Of a DNA stretch of 64,000 nt, positions 26,617 to 34,756 are shown piece by piece (within the stretch, counting starts at the first letter, position 1; every line of letters starts with the position of its first letter). Source of the DNA: Paenibacillus herberti (lineage in GTDB: Bacteria; Bacillota; Bacilli; Paenibacillales; Paenibacillaceae). A model generated the notes under the pieces. It saw only the letters and a program-made list of their open reading frames with translations. It did no database searches and was not told the origin of the DNA. Both the position numbers and the translations under genes were made by a program. Where the stretch lies: contig NZ_NMUQ01000001.1 in the NCBI RefSeq assembly GCF_002233675.1, forward strand, positions 1,519,490-1,583,489, in the 5' to 3' direction.

Positions 26617-28371
26617 ATGAAACAACAGCGGCTGCTTCTCCCGTATGTAACCTCTAAAGGCTGGCTCTATGCCGCCGCCCTGCTCGCAATTGCGCTCGGG
26701 AACATCATTCAGTCCCTTTATCCCCGAGTGCTCGGTGAGTTCACCGACAAGCTCCAAAGTCGATCGCTTACCCCCGAGATCATCGCTCAGTCTGCCTTGC
26801 TCCTTGCCGGCATCGCCGTGCTTTTCACCTGTTTGGCTGGCTCTGGCCAATACTTGGTCATGAGGCTTGGTAGAGAGTTTGAGCGGCTGACGCGCAAGCA
26901 GTTGTTCCGTCATTTTACCCGGCTAAGCGAGGCCTACTATGCCAGTCATGGAGTGGGCCATATGCTTAGTTATGTGCTTAGCGACGTCAAATCCGTGCGT
27001 GAGGCGATTTCCTCCTGCTTCAGTCAAACCGCCAATGCCGTCATTTTGCTGATCAGTGCATTGATCATGATGAAGGTTTCAGGATTGCCGCTGGGGTTGA
27101 TCACTCTTTGCGTATCGCCGCTCCTACTTATTCCGGTGTTGGTCGTCTATTTCGGCCCCCGCATCCGCAAACGCTCACGTGAAGTGCAAAATGACCTCGC
27201 CGCAATGACGGAATCGGCCGAGGAGCAGATTGGCGGCATGCGGGTCACGCAGAAATTCTCGGTTGAGCCGATGATGGAGGCGCGGTTCGGATCACATGTT
27301 GATGAGGTTTACAGCAGCCAGCTTAGCCTGGTGAAAATGAGCTCCCTGTTTCAGGCACTAATACCCTTCCTGGGCTCAGTCTCACTTGTTCTGACGCTTG
27401 TAGCTGGAGGCTACCAGGCGCTCACCGGAGCTATTACGATCGGTATGTTCGTTTCCCTTACCCTCTATATGAGGCTGATCATCAATCCTTTGCAAATGAT
27501 CGGCAATGTCATCAACACGATGCAGCGATCCAGAGCTAGCCTGGAAAGACTGCAGGAGCTCCTGTCAACCCGACCGGACATCCGCAATGCCGCTGATCCG
27601 CTGCCTTTTCCCGCCGAGGCTGGCATCGTCATAAAAGGTTTGACCTACAGCTACCCCGGGGCGGCTCAGCCAGCGCTGCAGGATATTGAGCTGCAAATCC
27701 GGCAAGGCTGGACTACGGGCCTGATCGGACGAACCGGCAGCGGCAAAACGACGCTCGCCAAGCTGCTGCTGCGGATGATGGAAGCTCCAGAAGGTGCTAT
27801 CTTGATCGATGGCCTGGACATTCGGGGGATCGATGTCCACTCGTTGCGCGATTCCATCGCTTATGTGCCGCAGGACGGGTTCCTTTTCAGCACGACGCTG
27901 CGTGACAATATCGCATTTGCCAAGCGGGATGCCGATCAGCAAGAGGTCGAAGAGGCTTCCCGATACGCGGGCATCTATGAAAATATTCTGGAGTTCAAAG
28001 ACGGCTTCAGCACGAAGCTGGGCGAACGCGGCGTGACGCTGTCCGGCGGACAGCGCCAGCGCACTAGCCTGGCTCGCGGTCTTATCAAGCAGGCGCCGCT
28101 GCTTATACTGGATGACAGTGTCAGCGCGGTCGACGCCGTAACAGAATCCGCCATTGTGGCAAGCATACGACAGGTAAGGCGCAACAAAACGACGCTGATC
28201 ATCGCGCATCGGATCAGCGCCTTGAAACATGCCGACGAAATTATCGTGCTCGACGAAGGGCGAATCGTCCAACGGGGAACGCATGAGTCCCTGCTTCAGG
28301 AGCAGGGGCTGTATGCCGAGCTGGCGAGCCTGCAGCAAGGAGGGATGGGCCATGGCCGGACAGGAGCCTGA
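26617..28371 (+). CDS. ABC exporter half, degenerate-site subunit
   Basis: About 584 residues: six transmembrane segments, then one nucleotide-binding domain with Walker A GRTGSGKT and signature LSGGQ. Walker B reads LLILDDS, with Asp replacing the catalytic Glu. Exporters of this shape (BmrC, TM287, YheI type) pair with a second half-transporter and contribute the non-hydrolysing site. ATG 26617 has GGAGG ten bases upstream. A TATAAT at 26574-26579 is a plausible -10, but no good -35 is seen. Its end overlaps the next gene by 20 bp, supporting co-production as a heterodimer. Multidrug or lipid export is likely; the substrate is unknown. Confidence 0.88.
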   Translation: MKQQRLLLPYVTSKGWLYAAALLAIALGNIIQSLYPRVLGEFTDKLQSRSLTPEIIAQSALLLAGIAVLFTCLAGSGQYLVMRLGREFERLTRKQLFRHFTRLSEAYYASHGVGHMLSYVLSDVKSVREAISSCFSQTANAVILLISALIMMKVSGLPLGLITLCVSPLLLIPVLVVYFGPRIRKRSREVQNDLAAMTESAEEQIGGMRVTQKFSVEPMMEARFGSHVDEVYSSQLSLVKMSSLFQALIPFLGSVSLVLTLVAGGYQALTGAITIGMFVSLTLYMRLIINPLQMIGNVINTMQRSRASLERLQELLSTRPDIRNAADPLPFPAEAGIVIKGLTYSYPGAAQPALQDIELQIRQGWTTGLIGRTGSGKTTLAKLLLRMMEAPEGAILIDGLDIRGIDVHSLRDSIAYVPQDGFLFSTTLRDNIAFAKRDADQQEVEEASRYAGIYENILEFKDGFSTKLGERGVTLSGGQRQRTSLARGLIKQAPLLILDDSVSAVDAVTESAIVASIRQVRRNKTTLIIAHRISALKHADEIIVLDEGRIVQRGTHESLLQEQGLYAELASLQQGGMGHGRTGA

Positions 28372-30172
28372 GAATCGGGCGAAGCAAGACCGCGAAAAGG
28401 CAGGCCAAAGCGCCGCGATCCGCGGGCTGCTCGTTTATGCCAAGCCTCATAAGCGACAATTCGTCGGTGTTGTCGGCTGCACGATCATCGCCATTGCCGC
28501 CGACCTACTTCAACCGTACATCGTTAAGATCGCTATAGACGATCATCTGATGAATGGCAGTAAAGAGTTCAGTCCCCTGCTTCTGCTGGGTGGCCTATAT
28601 TTGCTGCTCTCCCTGCTCTCCCTGCTGTTTTCGTATATTCAGAACCAGCTGATCCAGATTGCCGGCCAAGGCATTGTGATGCAGCTGCGCAAGGATCTGT
28701 TCCGCCATCTTTCCAGACTATCGCCATCATTTTACGATCGGATGTCCAGTGGAGGGCTCGTAACCCATATTTCCGGAGATACCGAGACGGTGAGCCAATT
28801 TTTTACACAGGTATGTCTCAGCCTTGTGCGCGACGGCATGACGCTCGCCTTCATTCTCTTCTTCATGTTCCAGCTCGATCCGGTGCTCGCCGGATACAGC
28901 CTGCTGTTGCTGCCGGCCATCGCGCTAATTGCCGCATTGTTCCGTGGTTATATGCGCAAGACGTATCAGTTGTCCCGCAGCCGACTATCGCGTTTGATCG
29001 CTTTTACCGCCGAGAACCTGAGTGGGATGAATCTTGTGCAGGCATTCCATCAGGAGCGCGAGCAGGTAAAACAGTTCGAGGATCGCAACAGCTCTTACTA
29101 TGAGGCTAACTTGCGGGAAATCCGCACTAATGTGCTGTTCAATCGCTCCTTCGACCTGCTCGGCAATCTATCAGTCGCGTTTGTTACCTGGATCGGCGGT
29201 CGAGCCGTATATGGTGAAGGGCTTGAATTCGGCGTTTTATATGCTTTTATTACGTATATCCGTCAATTTTTCCAGCCAATCAACTCCATTACCCAACAAT
29301 GGAACACACTCCAGGCCGCTTCCGTTTCCGCCGATCGTATATGGAGGCTGTTCAAAACCAACTCGGAGCTGGCAGACAAAGGAGTAACTACGATCGGTCA
29401 GGATGGTGATCCGCGGCGCGCCGTTGGTGCAGTGCGTTTCAACGACGTCGTGTTCGGCTACACTCCCGAAGAGCCTGTCCTGCAAGGCATCAGCCTGGAT
29501 ATTGAGCCTGGTCAGAGGATTGGGATCGTCGGTACGACCGGAGCTGGCAAAAGCTCGCTGATCAGCCTTTTATGCCGCTTCTACGATACGCAAAGGGGTT
29601 CCGTCACCATCGACGGCGTCGATGTGCGCCAAATCCCGCTTGTTCAGCTTCGCCGTGCAGTTGGACTCGTGCAGCAAGAGCCTTACCTATTCTCAGGCTC
29701 CATCATCGACAATGTGCGGCTGTTCGACTCCTCTATCAGCCCGGAACAGGTGCGAGAGGCTTGCCGCTTCGTTGGCGCCGATGCGCTGGTCGGGCGGTTG
29801 CCCGATGGTTACGAAACGCTGCTCAGTGAAAAAGGAAGCGGGCTGTCCGCCGGTGAACGGCAACTGATCAGCTTCGCTCGCATCGTTGTGTTCCGCCCTT
29901 CTATCCTTATCCTTGATGAGGCAACGGCCAACCTCGATTCCAGCACCGAGCAGATGGTACAGCAGGCGCTGAACTCCGTTTCAGTCGGCCGCACCACATT
30001 TGTCATCGCACATCGCATCTCGACGGTTATGGATGCTGACCGCATCATCGTCCTGCGCAGCGGGCGCATCGCGGAGTCCGGCTCACATAGCGAGTTGATG
30101 CGCCGAGGTGGCTACTATGCCCGTTTATACGCGCATTCCCAAGGGGAGCAGGAGGAGCAACCGGCAGGATAA
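28352..30172 (+). CDS. ABC exporter half, catalytic-site subunit
   Basis: About 606 residues: a charged N-terminal stretch of about 30 residues, six transmembrane segments, then a nucleotide-binding domain. The motifs are Walker A GTTGAGKS, a deviant signature LSAGERQ, and canonical Walker B ILILDEATANLD. The complementary pattern (normal Walker B here, normal signature in the partner) is what heterodimeric exporters with one active and one degenerate ATP site show. ATG 28352 has GGAGG just upstream, inside the partner gene. A 30-bp perfect inverted repeat after the stop ends the operon. Confidence 0.88.
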   Translation: MAGQEPENRAKQDREKAGQSAAIRGLLVYAKPHKRQFVGVVGCTIIAIAADLLQPYIVKIAIDDHLMNGSKEFSPLLLLGGLYLLLSLLSLLFSYIQNQLIQIAGQGIVMQLRKDLFRHLSRLSPSFYDRMSSGGLVTHISGDTETVSQFFTQVCLSLVRDGMTLAFILFFMFQLDPVLAGYSLLLLPAIALIAALFRGYMRKTYQLSRSRLSRLIAFTAENLSGMNLVQAFHQEREQVKQFEDRNSSYYEANLREIRTNVLFNRSFDLLGNLSVAFVTWIGGRAVYGEGLEFGVLYAFITYIRQFFQPINSITQQWNTLQAASVSADRIWRLFKTNSELADKGVTTIGQDGDPRRAVGAVRFNDVVFGYTPEEPVLQGISLDIEPGQRIGIVGTTGAGKSSLISLLCRFYDTQRGSVTIDGVDVRQIPLVQLRRAVGLVQQEPYLFSGSIIDNVRLFDSSISPEQVREACRFVGADALVGRLPDGYETLLSEKGSGLSAGERQLISFARIVVFRPSILILDEATANLDSSTEQMVQQALNSVSVGRTTFVIAHRISTVMDADRIIVLRSGRIAESGSHSELMRRGGYYARLYAHSQGEQEEQPAG

Positions 30173-30213
30173 GGATATGGAGAGGCTTATGCCGCTAAAA
30201 TCGCCGGGTCTTC

Positions 30214-30274
30214 AAATAAAAGGGAGCTGCCGTCCCAAGCGAAATTCGCTTGGGACGGCAGCTCCCTTTTATTT
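30214..30274. terminator. Bidirectional terminator, 30-bp perfect stem
   Basis: Positions 30214-30243 pair perfectly with 30245-30274, ending in TTTTATTT in both directions. It separates the convergent ABC exporter and metallohydrolase operons. Confidence 0.92.
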
Positions 30275-30292
30275 ATTCTAAATGCGTCAGAA

Positions 30293-31129
30293 TCATGCTC
30301 TATTCCCGCCCAAGCTCCGCTCCAAGCCAGAGGAGGCAAAGTGTACTCCAGCAGGCAGCTCATAATTCCTCGTACTATCAATATCATGCGAAAGATGAGT
30401 CAGCAGCATTTCAGCCGGTTGCAGTTCCAGGAGCAGCTCCAGCGCTTCTTTGACATCATAAACGGACCGAGTGTGGAACGGATAAGGTTCCTTGTAAAAG
30501 CTCGTCCCGAGCACGATAAGCTCGCAGTTCATCATAGGTCGCTTCTGGCTCTCGTCCAGCCCTATTGAATCTGAGCAGTACACCCAGGCGTAGCCTGTGC
30601 TCTTCTGCTCGAACCGATACGCATAGGCGTAGCCGTTATGCCCATGGTAAACGCGCCAACAGCTCACGGTCCAGCTGCCGAACTGCAGCGGCTCATCCGC
30701 GGCGCGGAACTCAATCCAGCGATCCAGCCACGGAAAGCGGCCCTTGATTTCATCAATGACTTCCTGCGGCGCGTAGGCGATGCCCTTCTCCTTCGTCCAA
30801 CGGCATGCATCCGCCCATTCAATCAGTCCACCGATATGGTCAAAATGTGCATGAGTAATTAAAATCCGCCGGATGCGCCGCAAGCCGGCTGCCTCCATTT
30901 GCCGTCCCCAGTCCGGTCCGCAATCGATCAGCGTAACATCATCAGCTCTATTGTCGCCGTCCAAGCCTTTTAACAGCAGCATCGACCGCAGGCGGCGGTT
31001 GACACCACCTGAACGAGCTTCCTCGCAAACGGCGCAGTTGCAGTACACGCGGGGCACACCCATGGAATCACCCGTCCCGAGGAATTGGATATTCACTGGG
31101 GAAAGATTCTGTTGATCATTCATCGTCAT
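30293..31129 (-). CDS. PhnP-like metallo-beta-lactamase-fold hydrolase
   Basis: Protein of 278 residues. An N-terminal GTGDSMGVPRVYCNCAVCEEA segment carries the extra cysteine cluster typical of PhnP-like phosphodiesterases. The metal motif THAHFDH lies near residue 95, and later metal ligands are around CSDSIGLDE and LTHLSHD. Related enzymes hydrolyse cyclic or ester phosphates. No phosphonate-lyase genes are near, so a PhnP role is not implied. The start is ambiguous (ATG 31129 or ATG 31123) with only weak ribosome signals. It is the last gene of the nitrilase-GNAT-GNAT-MBL operon. Confidence 0.8.
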   Translation of the reverse strand: MTMNDQQNLSPVNIQFLGTGDSMGVPRVYCNCAVCEEARSGGVNRRLRSMLLLKGLDGDNRADDVTLIDCGPDWGRQMEAAGLRRIRRILITHAHFDHIGGLIEWADACRWTKEKGIAYAPQEVIDEIKGRFPWLDRWIEFRAADEPLQFGSWTVSCWRVYHGHNGYAYAYRFEQKSTGYAWVYCSDSIGLDESQKRPMMNCELIVLGTSFYKEPYPFHTRSVYDVKEALELLLELQPAEMLLTHLSHDIDSTRNYELPAGVHFASSGLERSLGGNRA

Positions 31130-31136
31130 GTCCAGC

Positions 31137-31805
31137 CTACAGCGGCAGCAGAGCTACGACGTCACGCTGTTTGAGCGTCTCCACCATGTCGTACCATTGC
31201 TGCGGCTTTTTCTCAATTGCCGAATAATAGACCTCCAAAAAGGTTGCCGCGAGAGCGCCGGAAATTTGAGAAAGCTCTTCATCCTTCGGCAGGAAGCCGA
31301 GATCCAGCCCGCTGACCGCTCCGCCTTCCAAATCCCAGGACGGGTGTACATAGTCCAGCTCCAGCCTTTTGTAGCCGATATGGGACAGCACTTCCCGCCT
31401 CACGATCGGGTTCATCGGATTGACACCTCCGAAAGAATGCTCCGTGCGATATGGATCATAAATTTCCGCGAACATGCCGATCGGCTCCGTGCCGGACTGG
31501 GCAGCAAGGCGGGTCAGCTCCTTTTCGCGGGAGCGCAAGAGGAAACGACCAATGCCAAGGCCCGGTTTGCCAATAATCGTGAAGTCTGTCATTGCCACAC
31601 GCAGCTCAGGGTAATAACGATACTCCGTCGCCCCTACAGCCTCGTCACCCTGCAGAGCGACGCACACATGAATGGTCGGGTCCTGAAGCGGCTCACGCCA
31701 CAGCTCGTAAGCTAGCACCTCCTCAGGAGGGAAAACCTCCTGCAGCAGACGGTGCAACTTGGGGAAATGTTCATCCTCAATGGAAGTAATGCGATAGAAG
31801 TTCAT
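31137..31805 (-). CDS. GNAT-family N-acetyltransferase-like protein
   Basis: About 222 residues. It has the central GNAT pattern, with a beta-strand region VGATEYRYYPEL and GKPGLGIGRFLLRSREKEL standing in for the acetyl-CoA loop. These enzymes transfer acetyl groups to amines; the acceptor is unknown. ATG 31805 has AAGGAG eight bases upstream. It sits 25 bp after a second GNAT gene and eight bp before the metallohydrolase gene, so co-transcription is very likely. The acyl-CoA motif is less canonical than in its neighbour, so activity is less sure than fold. Confidence 0.72.
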   Translation of the reverse strand: MNFYRITSIEDEHFPKLHRLLQEVFPPEEVLAYELWREPLQDPTIHVCVALQGDEAVGATEYRYYPELRVAMTDFTIIGKPGLGIGRFLLRSREKELTRLAAQSGTEPIGMFAEIYDPYRTEHSFGGVNPMNPIVRREVLSHIGYKRLELDYVHPSWDLEGGAVSGLDLGFLPKDEELSQISGALAATFLEVYYSAIEKKPQQWYDMVETLKQRDVVALLPL

Positions 31806-31830
31806 CGATAATCTCCTTATGTACAAGTAG

Positions 31831-32493
31831 TCAGTGGTTGAGAAAAGGATTGCGCCATTCCATCATTGCAGCATAACCGCAAGATTCCTCGTCGTCCAAA
31901 TAGTTCGCCGCAACACCGGCCGGAGTACGGCCGCAGCGCAGCAGGAAGGTCAGCACCGGATCGCGCAGCTCTCCTCGCAGCACAGCATCGACGTATGCCT
32001 CGGCGCTCAGCTCCGAGGCATGGAGATGATAACCTGGCAGCCTGCCGCCGCCAAGCAGCCGCTTTATCCGCAGTTGTACAACCGTTTCATACATCGACTG
32101 CATGAGCCATTTGCCAATACCGGTTTTACGATACTCCGGCACAACACAAATATCAACAGCATACAAAGTATCGCCATCTGGATCATGCGTGTTAATGTAT
32201 CCGTCAGCAGTCATCTCTGCCCAGCTAAGATGATTCGCGTCTGTCGAGCGTGTGCGCATGCCAGTCATCGAACCGATGATTGTTCCGTCGATTTCCGCAC
32301 ATAACGCCCCTTCTGGAAACCGGCTGACATGCTGTGCCAGTTGCTTCCGATTCCATAACAGCTCCTGAGGATAAGGAGGCGGAAAGCTCAGCCTCTGTAC
32401 CGCAATCAAAGCTTCCGCATCCTCCAGCGTGTAGCACCGGATACGCGTCTCTACAGGTTTGCCGTCATGCAGGACGAACAGAGTCTTTTCCAA
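31831..32493 (-). CDS. GNAT-family N-acetyltransferase
   Basis: Protein of 220 residues. The acetyl-CoA binding segment VVPEYRKTGIGKWLMQSMYE lies mid-protein and a C-terminal extension of about 80 residues includes a GRLPGYH motif. In several bacteria this GNAT type is fused to a carbon-nitrogen hydrolase in one polypeptide. Here the hydrolase is the separate gene directly upstream (24 bp away), which suggests they work as a pair. TTG 32493 is chosen because AGAGGGGG lies nine bases upstream. The acceptor molecule is unknown. Confidence 0.8.
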   Translation of the reverse strand: MEKTLFVLHDGKPVETRIRCYTLEDAEALIAVQRLSFPPPYPQELLWNRKQLAQHVSRFPEGALCAEIDGTIIGSMTGMRTRSTDANHLSWAEMTADGYINTHDPDGDTLYAVDICVVPEYRKTGIGKWLMQSMYETVVQLRIKRLLGGGRLPGYHLHASELSAEAYVDAVLRGELRDPVLTFLLRCGRTPAGVAANYLDDEESCGYAAMMEWRNPFLNH

Positions 32494-32517
32494 GCTGTCT
32501 GCCCCCTCTCTACTTGT

Positions 32518-33378
32518 TCAAAACCAATCGGGATAAAGGTCGGTCCTGCGATCACGCCATGTCGTCACTGAACCGCTCAGTCGCACATCATGCAGCAGTT
32601 GCAAATCCAAGTCTGCAACGATAAGCATATCGTGGTTCTCCGTCCCTTCGCTCATGATGCCCCGCGGTGGAAACGGAATGTCATTGGGAGTAATGACTGC
32701 TGCCTGTCCGTAGTTTGCTCTCATAAAATCAACCTTGCGTAGGGAGCCGGTCGTCCCAGTGGTGACGATGTAAACTTGATTTTCCACCGCCCGGGCATGG
32801 GCGCAGTAACGGACGCGATAAAATCCGTGGCGGTCATCCGTGCACGAAGGACAGAAAATAACGTCCGCCCCTTTGGCGCGAGCCATTCGGACAATTTCGG
32901 GAAACTCAATATCGTAACAAGTGAGCATGGCTATTTTGCCAAAAGGTGTATCGAATACGTCCAAGCCGTCTCCGGGCGACATATTCCACTCCTCCACCTC
33001 AGTTGGTGTGAGATGAATTTTCGCCTGGGTGTGAATGGCTCCATCAGGCTGGAACAGATACGCCGTGTTGCGCAGTTTGCCATCCGTCGATTGCACAACA
33101 TGAGTTCCGCCCACGATAAACATGTTATATTCGGCCGCGAGCGCCTTGAAGAGCTCCTCATACTCATCCGTAAAATCAGGGAGTCGATCGATGGGAAGCG
33201 CATTGCCTTGCTCATCGCCGATGGACAGCAGCTGAGTGGTCAGGAACTCTGGGAACAACAGAAACTGCACCCCGTATTCCGCAGCATTACGGGCATAATG
33301 AGTCACCTGAGCGGCAAAATCCGCAAAGGAATTAATATCTTCCAGGTGATATTGAACGGCAGAAACTCGATATTTCAT
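32518..33378 (-). CDS. Carbon-nitrogen hydrolase (nitrilase superfamily)
   Basis: Protein of 286 residues with the full catalytic triad: Glu44 in LFPEF, Lys120 in AKIHLTP and Cys154 in LTCYDIEFPE. Members hydrolyse amide or nitrile bonds in the cytosol. ATG 33378 follows CGAGGAGGAAG. It opens a four-gene operon with two GNAT proteins and a metallohydrolase. The adjacency of nitrilase and GNAT reproduces the domain pair found fused elsewhere, suggesting opposed or sequential acylation and deacylation of one small molecule; that last step is inference. Confidence 0.88.
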   Translation of the reverse strand: MKYRVSAVQYHLEDINSFADFAAQVTHYARNAAEYGVQFLLFPEFLTTQLLSIGDEQGNALPIDRLPDFTDEYEELFKALAAEYNMFIVGGTHVVQSTDGKLRNTAYLFQPDGAIHTQAKIHLTPTEVEEWNMSPGDGLDVFDTPFGKIAMLTCYDIEFPEIVRMARAKGADVIFCPSCTDDRHGFYRVRYCAHARAVENQVYIVTTGTTGSLRKVDFMRANYGQAAVITPNDIPFPPRGIMSEGTENHDMLIVADLDLQLLHDVRLSGSVTTWRDRRTDLYPDWF

Positions 33379-33580
33379 CTTAAACTTCCTCCTCGAATCA
33401 AAATCCCGTGAATTATGAGAGTATTTTCACATTGTTCTCATATTCCTGCTTCTAGCGCGCCACAGCAAGGTTTCTCTTCTTACTGGTAAAAAATAGGTTA
33501 TTCTTATTGTGATATATTGATTTTAGTTCATTACATACTTACGTACAAACGTACACCATGATGGAGGGACACCACAAGAT

Positions 33581-34063
33581 ATGCGCATAAGCAACTGGAA
33601 AAAAACGATTTCCCGCCTCAGCCTCTGCGCTGTGATCGGAATGGCTGGCTTCAGCATCGGAACGATTCAGACGGCGTCTGCCGCTACCCCTAAATCAGAA
33701 AAGCTGCTCAGCTACGGCAAAAAGTACCTTGGAGTTAATTATCGGCTTGGAGCGCCAAGCGGAGTGACCTATGCCTTCGACTGCTCCTCGTTCACTCAAT
33801 ATGTATTTAAAAACAGCGGAGTTTCCCTGCCACGCACTTCAAACGCTCAATATAATAAAGGCCAAAAGGTCGCACGCGGCAACCTTAGCAAAGGCGATCT
33901 TATATTCTTTACAGGCCGCAGCGGCAAGGGAATCGGCCATGTCGCCATCTACGCAGGCTCTAATAAGATTTTGCATACTTACGGTAAACCTGGAGTTACG
34001 GTTTCCAGCCTTGGCACCTCGTACTGGAACGACCATTACGTCACCGCTAGACGGGTTCTCTAA
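33581..34063 (+). CDS. Secreted NlpC/P60 cell-wall peptidase
   Basis: Protein of 160 residues. A signal peptide ends near ASA-A (residues 32-35). The mature part is one NlpC/P60 domain with nucleophile Cys68 in FDCSSF, His120 in GHVAIY and third residue His132. Such enzymes cleave D-glutamyl-(diaminopimelate) bonds in peptidoglycan stem peptides. There is no LysM or SH3 anchor, so it is released or loosely held. ATG 33581 has GGAGGG about 12 bases upstream. It is a single gene with its own terminator. Confidence 0.9.
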   Translation: MRISNWKKTISRLSLCAVIGMAGFSIGTIQTASAATPKSEKLLSYGKKYLGVNYRLGAPSGVTYAFDCSSFTQYVFKNSGVSLPRTSNAQYNKGQKVARGNLSKGDLIFFTGRSGKGIGHVAIYAGSNKILHTYGKPGVTVSSLGTSYWNDHYVTARRVL

Positions 34064-34085
34064 TTGGTGATCTGTTTAAGGAATG

Positions 34086-34146
34086 AAGCTATATGACTAC
34101 GTGTTTCTAACACAAATGTCATGCAGCTTTTTTTTTGCTGTGTTCT
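34086..34146 (+). terminator. Terminator of the NlpC/P60 gene
   Basis: AAGCT...ATGAC...GTGTT pairs with AACAC...GTCAT...AGCTT, followed by a run of nine T. Confidence 0.82.
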
Positions 34147-34203
34147 CACCAAAAGAGCTATCCGATGGATAGCCCGGCATGCGTTACTTCTTAGCTCTTC
34201 CCG

Positions 34204-34644
34204 CTATTTGCCTTTCGGCATTACTTCAACTGCAATCTCCGCCCATTTAGTCGAGCCGTACGGCGATGTCATTCCCCCTGCGAATACGTCCGGACTAAGT
34301 ATATTAATCAAATAATTACCTGGTTCATTGATCGCAACCGACCCGCTAAACTCTCTATTCTCGTTCATCTGAACGACTGTTTTTTTGCCGCTTGTTTGAT
34401 AGTCTCCATTCTGGAACTTCGTCAATTGAAATCCAACAACCTGACTCCGAATATCCTCATCCATATTGACAGATCCGCTAATGTCTATGGCTTCTCCAGC
34501 CTGTACCCGCAGATAGCCTTGTGTTGGCTTATTAAACACGATATCATCCGCATACATATCATACACATATCGGACAGGAATCAAAGATGGATCCTTAACG
34601 ATCCGATTGACAATGATGTCTGCAGATGGATTGTCACTTTCCAT
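34204..34644 (-). CDS. Hypothetical protein, probably missing its N-terminus
   Basis: The frame encodes 146 residues and starts MESDNPSADIIVNRIVKD. No ribosome binding site precedes ATG 34644, and an in-frame TAG lies four codons upstream. The later part looks like a beta-sandwich of the type seen in exported proteins (YLRVQAGEAIDISGSV, FSGSVAINEPGNYLINIL), yet no signal peptide is present. This suggests a gene that lost its 5' end, or a degraded paralogue. The DNA just upstream (34645-34699) shows no clear remnant. The product may not be made. Confidence 0.45.
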   Translation of the reverse strand: MESDNPSADIIVNRIVKDPSLIPVRYVYDMYADDIVFNKPTQGYLRVQAGEAIDISGSVNMDEDIRSQVVGFQLTKFQNGDYQTSGKKTVVQMNENREFSGSVAINEPGNYLINILSPDVFAGGMTSPYGSTKWAEIAVEVMPKGK

Positions 34645-34699
34645 TTTTTGTATCTAAATAATTCAATACGACACCGCGTTAATACATCTTAAAAAAGCA

Positions 34700-34736
34700 C
34701 AAAAAGAAACCCACCGTTTTAAAAACGTGGGTTTCT
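34700..34736 (-). terminator. Terminator of the two-component operon
   Basis: On the minus strand AGAAACCCAC (34736-34727) pairs with GTGGGTTTCT (34714-34705) and continues into TTTTTG, about 20 bases after the kinase stop. Confidence 0.82.
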
Positions 34737-34756
34737 CTATACTCTGACGTCGGGCC

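Noticed and set aside
30293..31129. Phosphonate-degradation (phn) locus
   Set aside because: The PhnP-like and PhnC-like genes are 25 kb apart and no phnG-M or phnDE genes are present.
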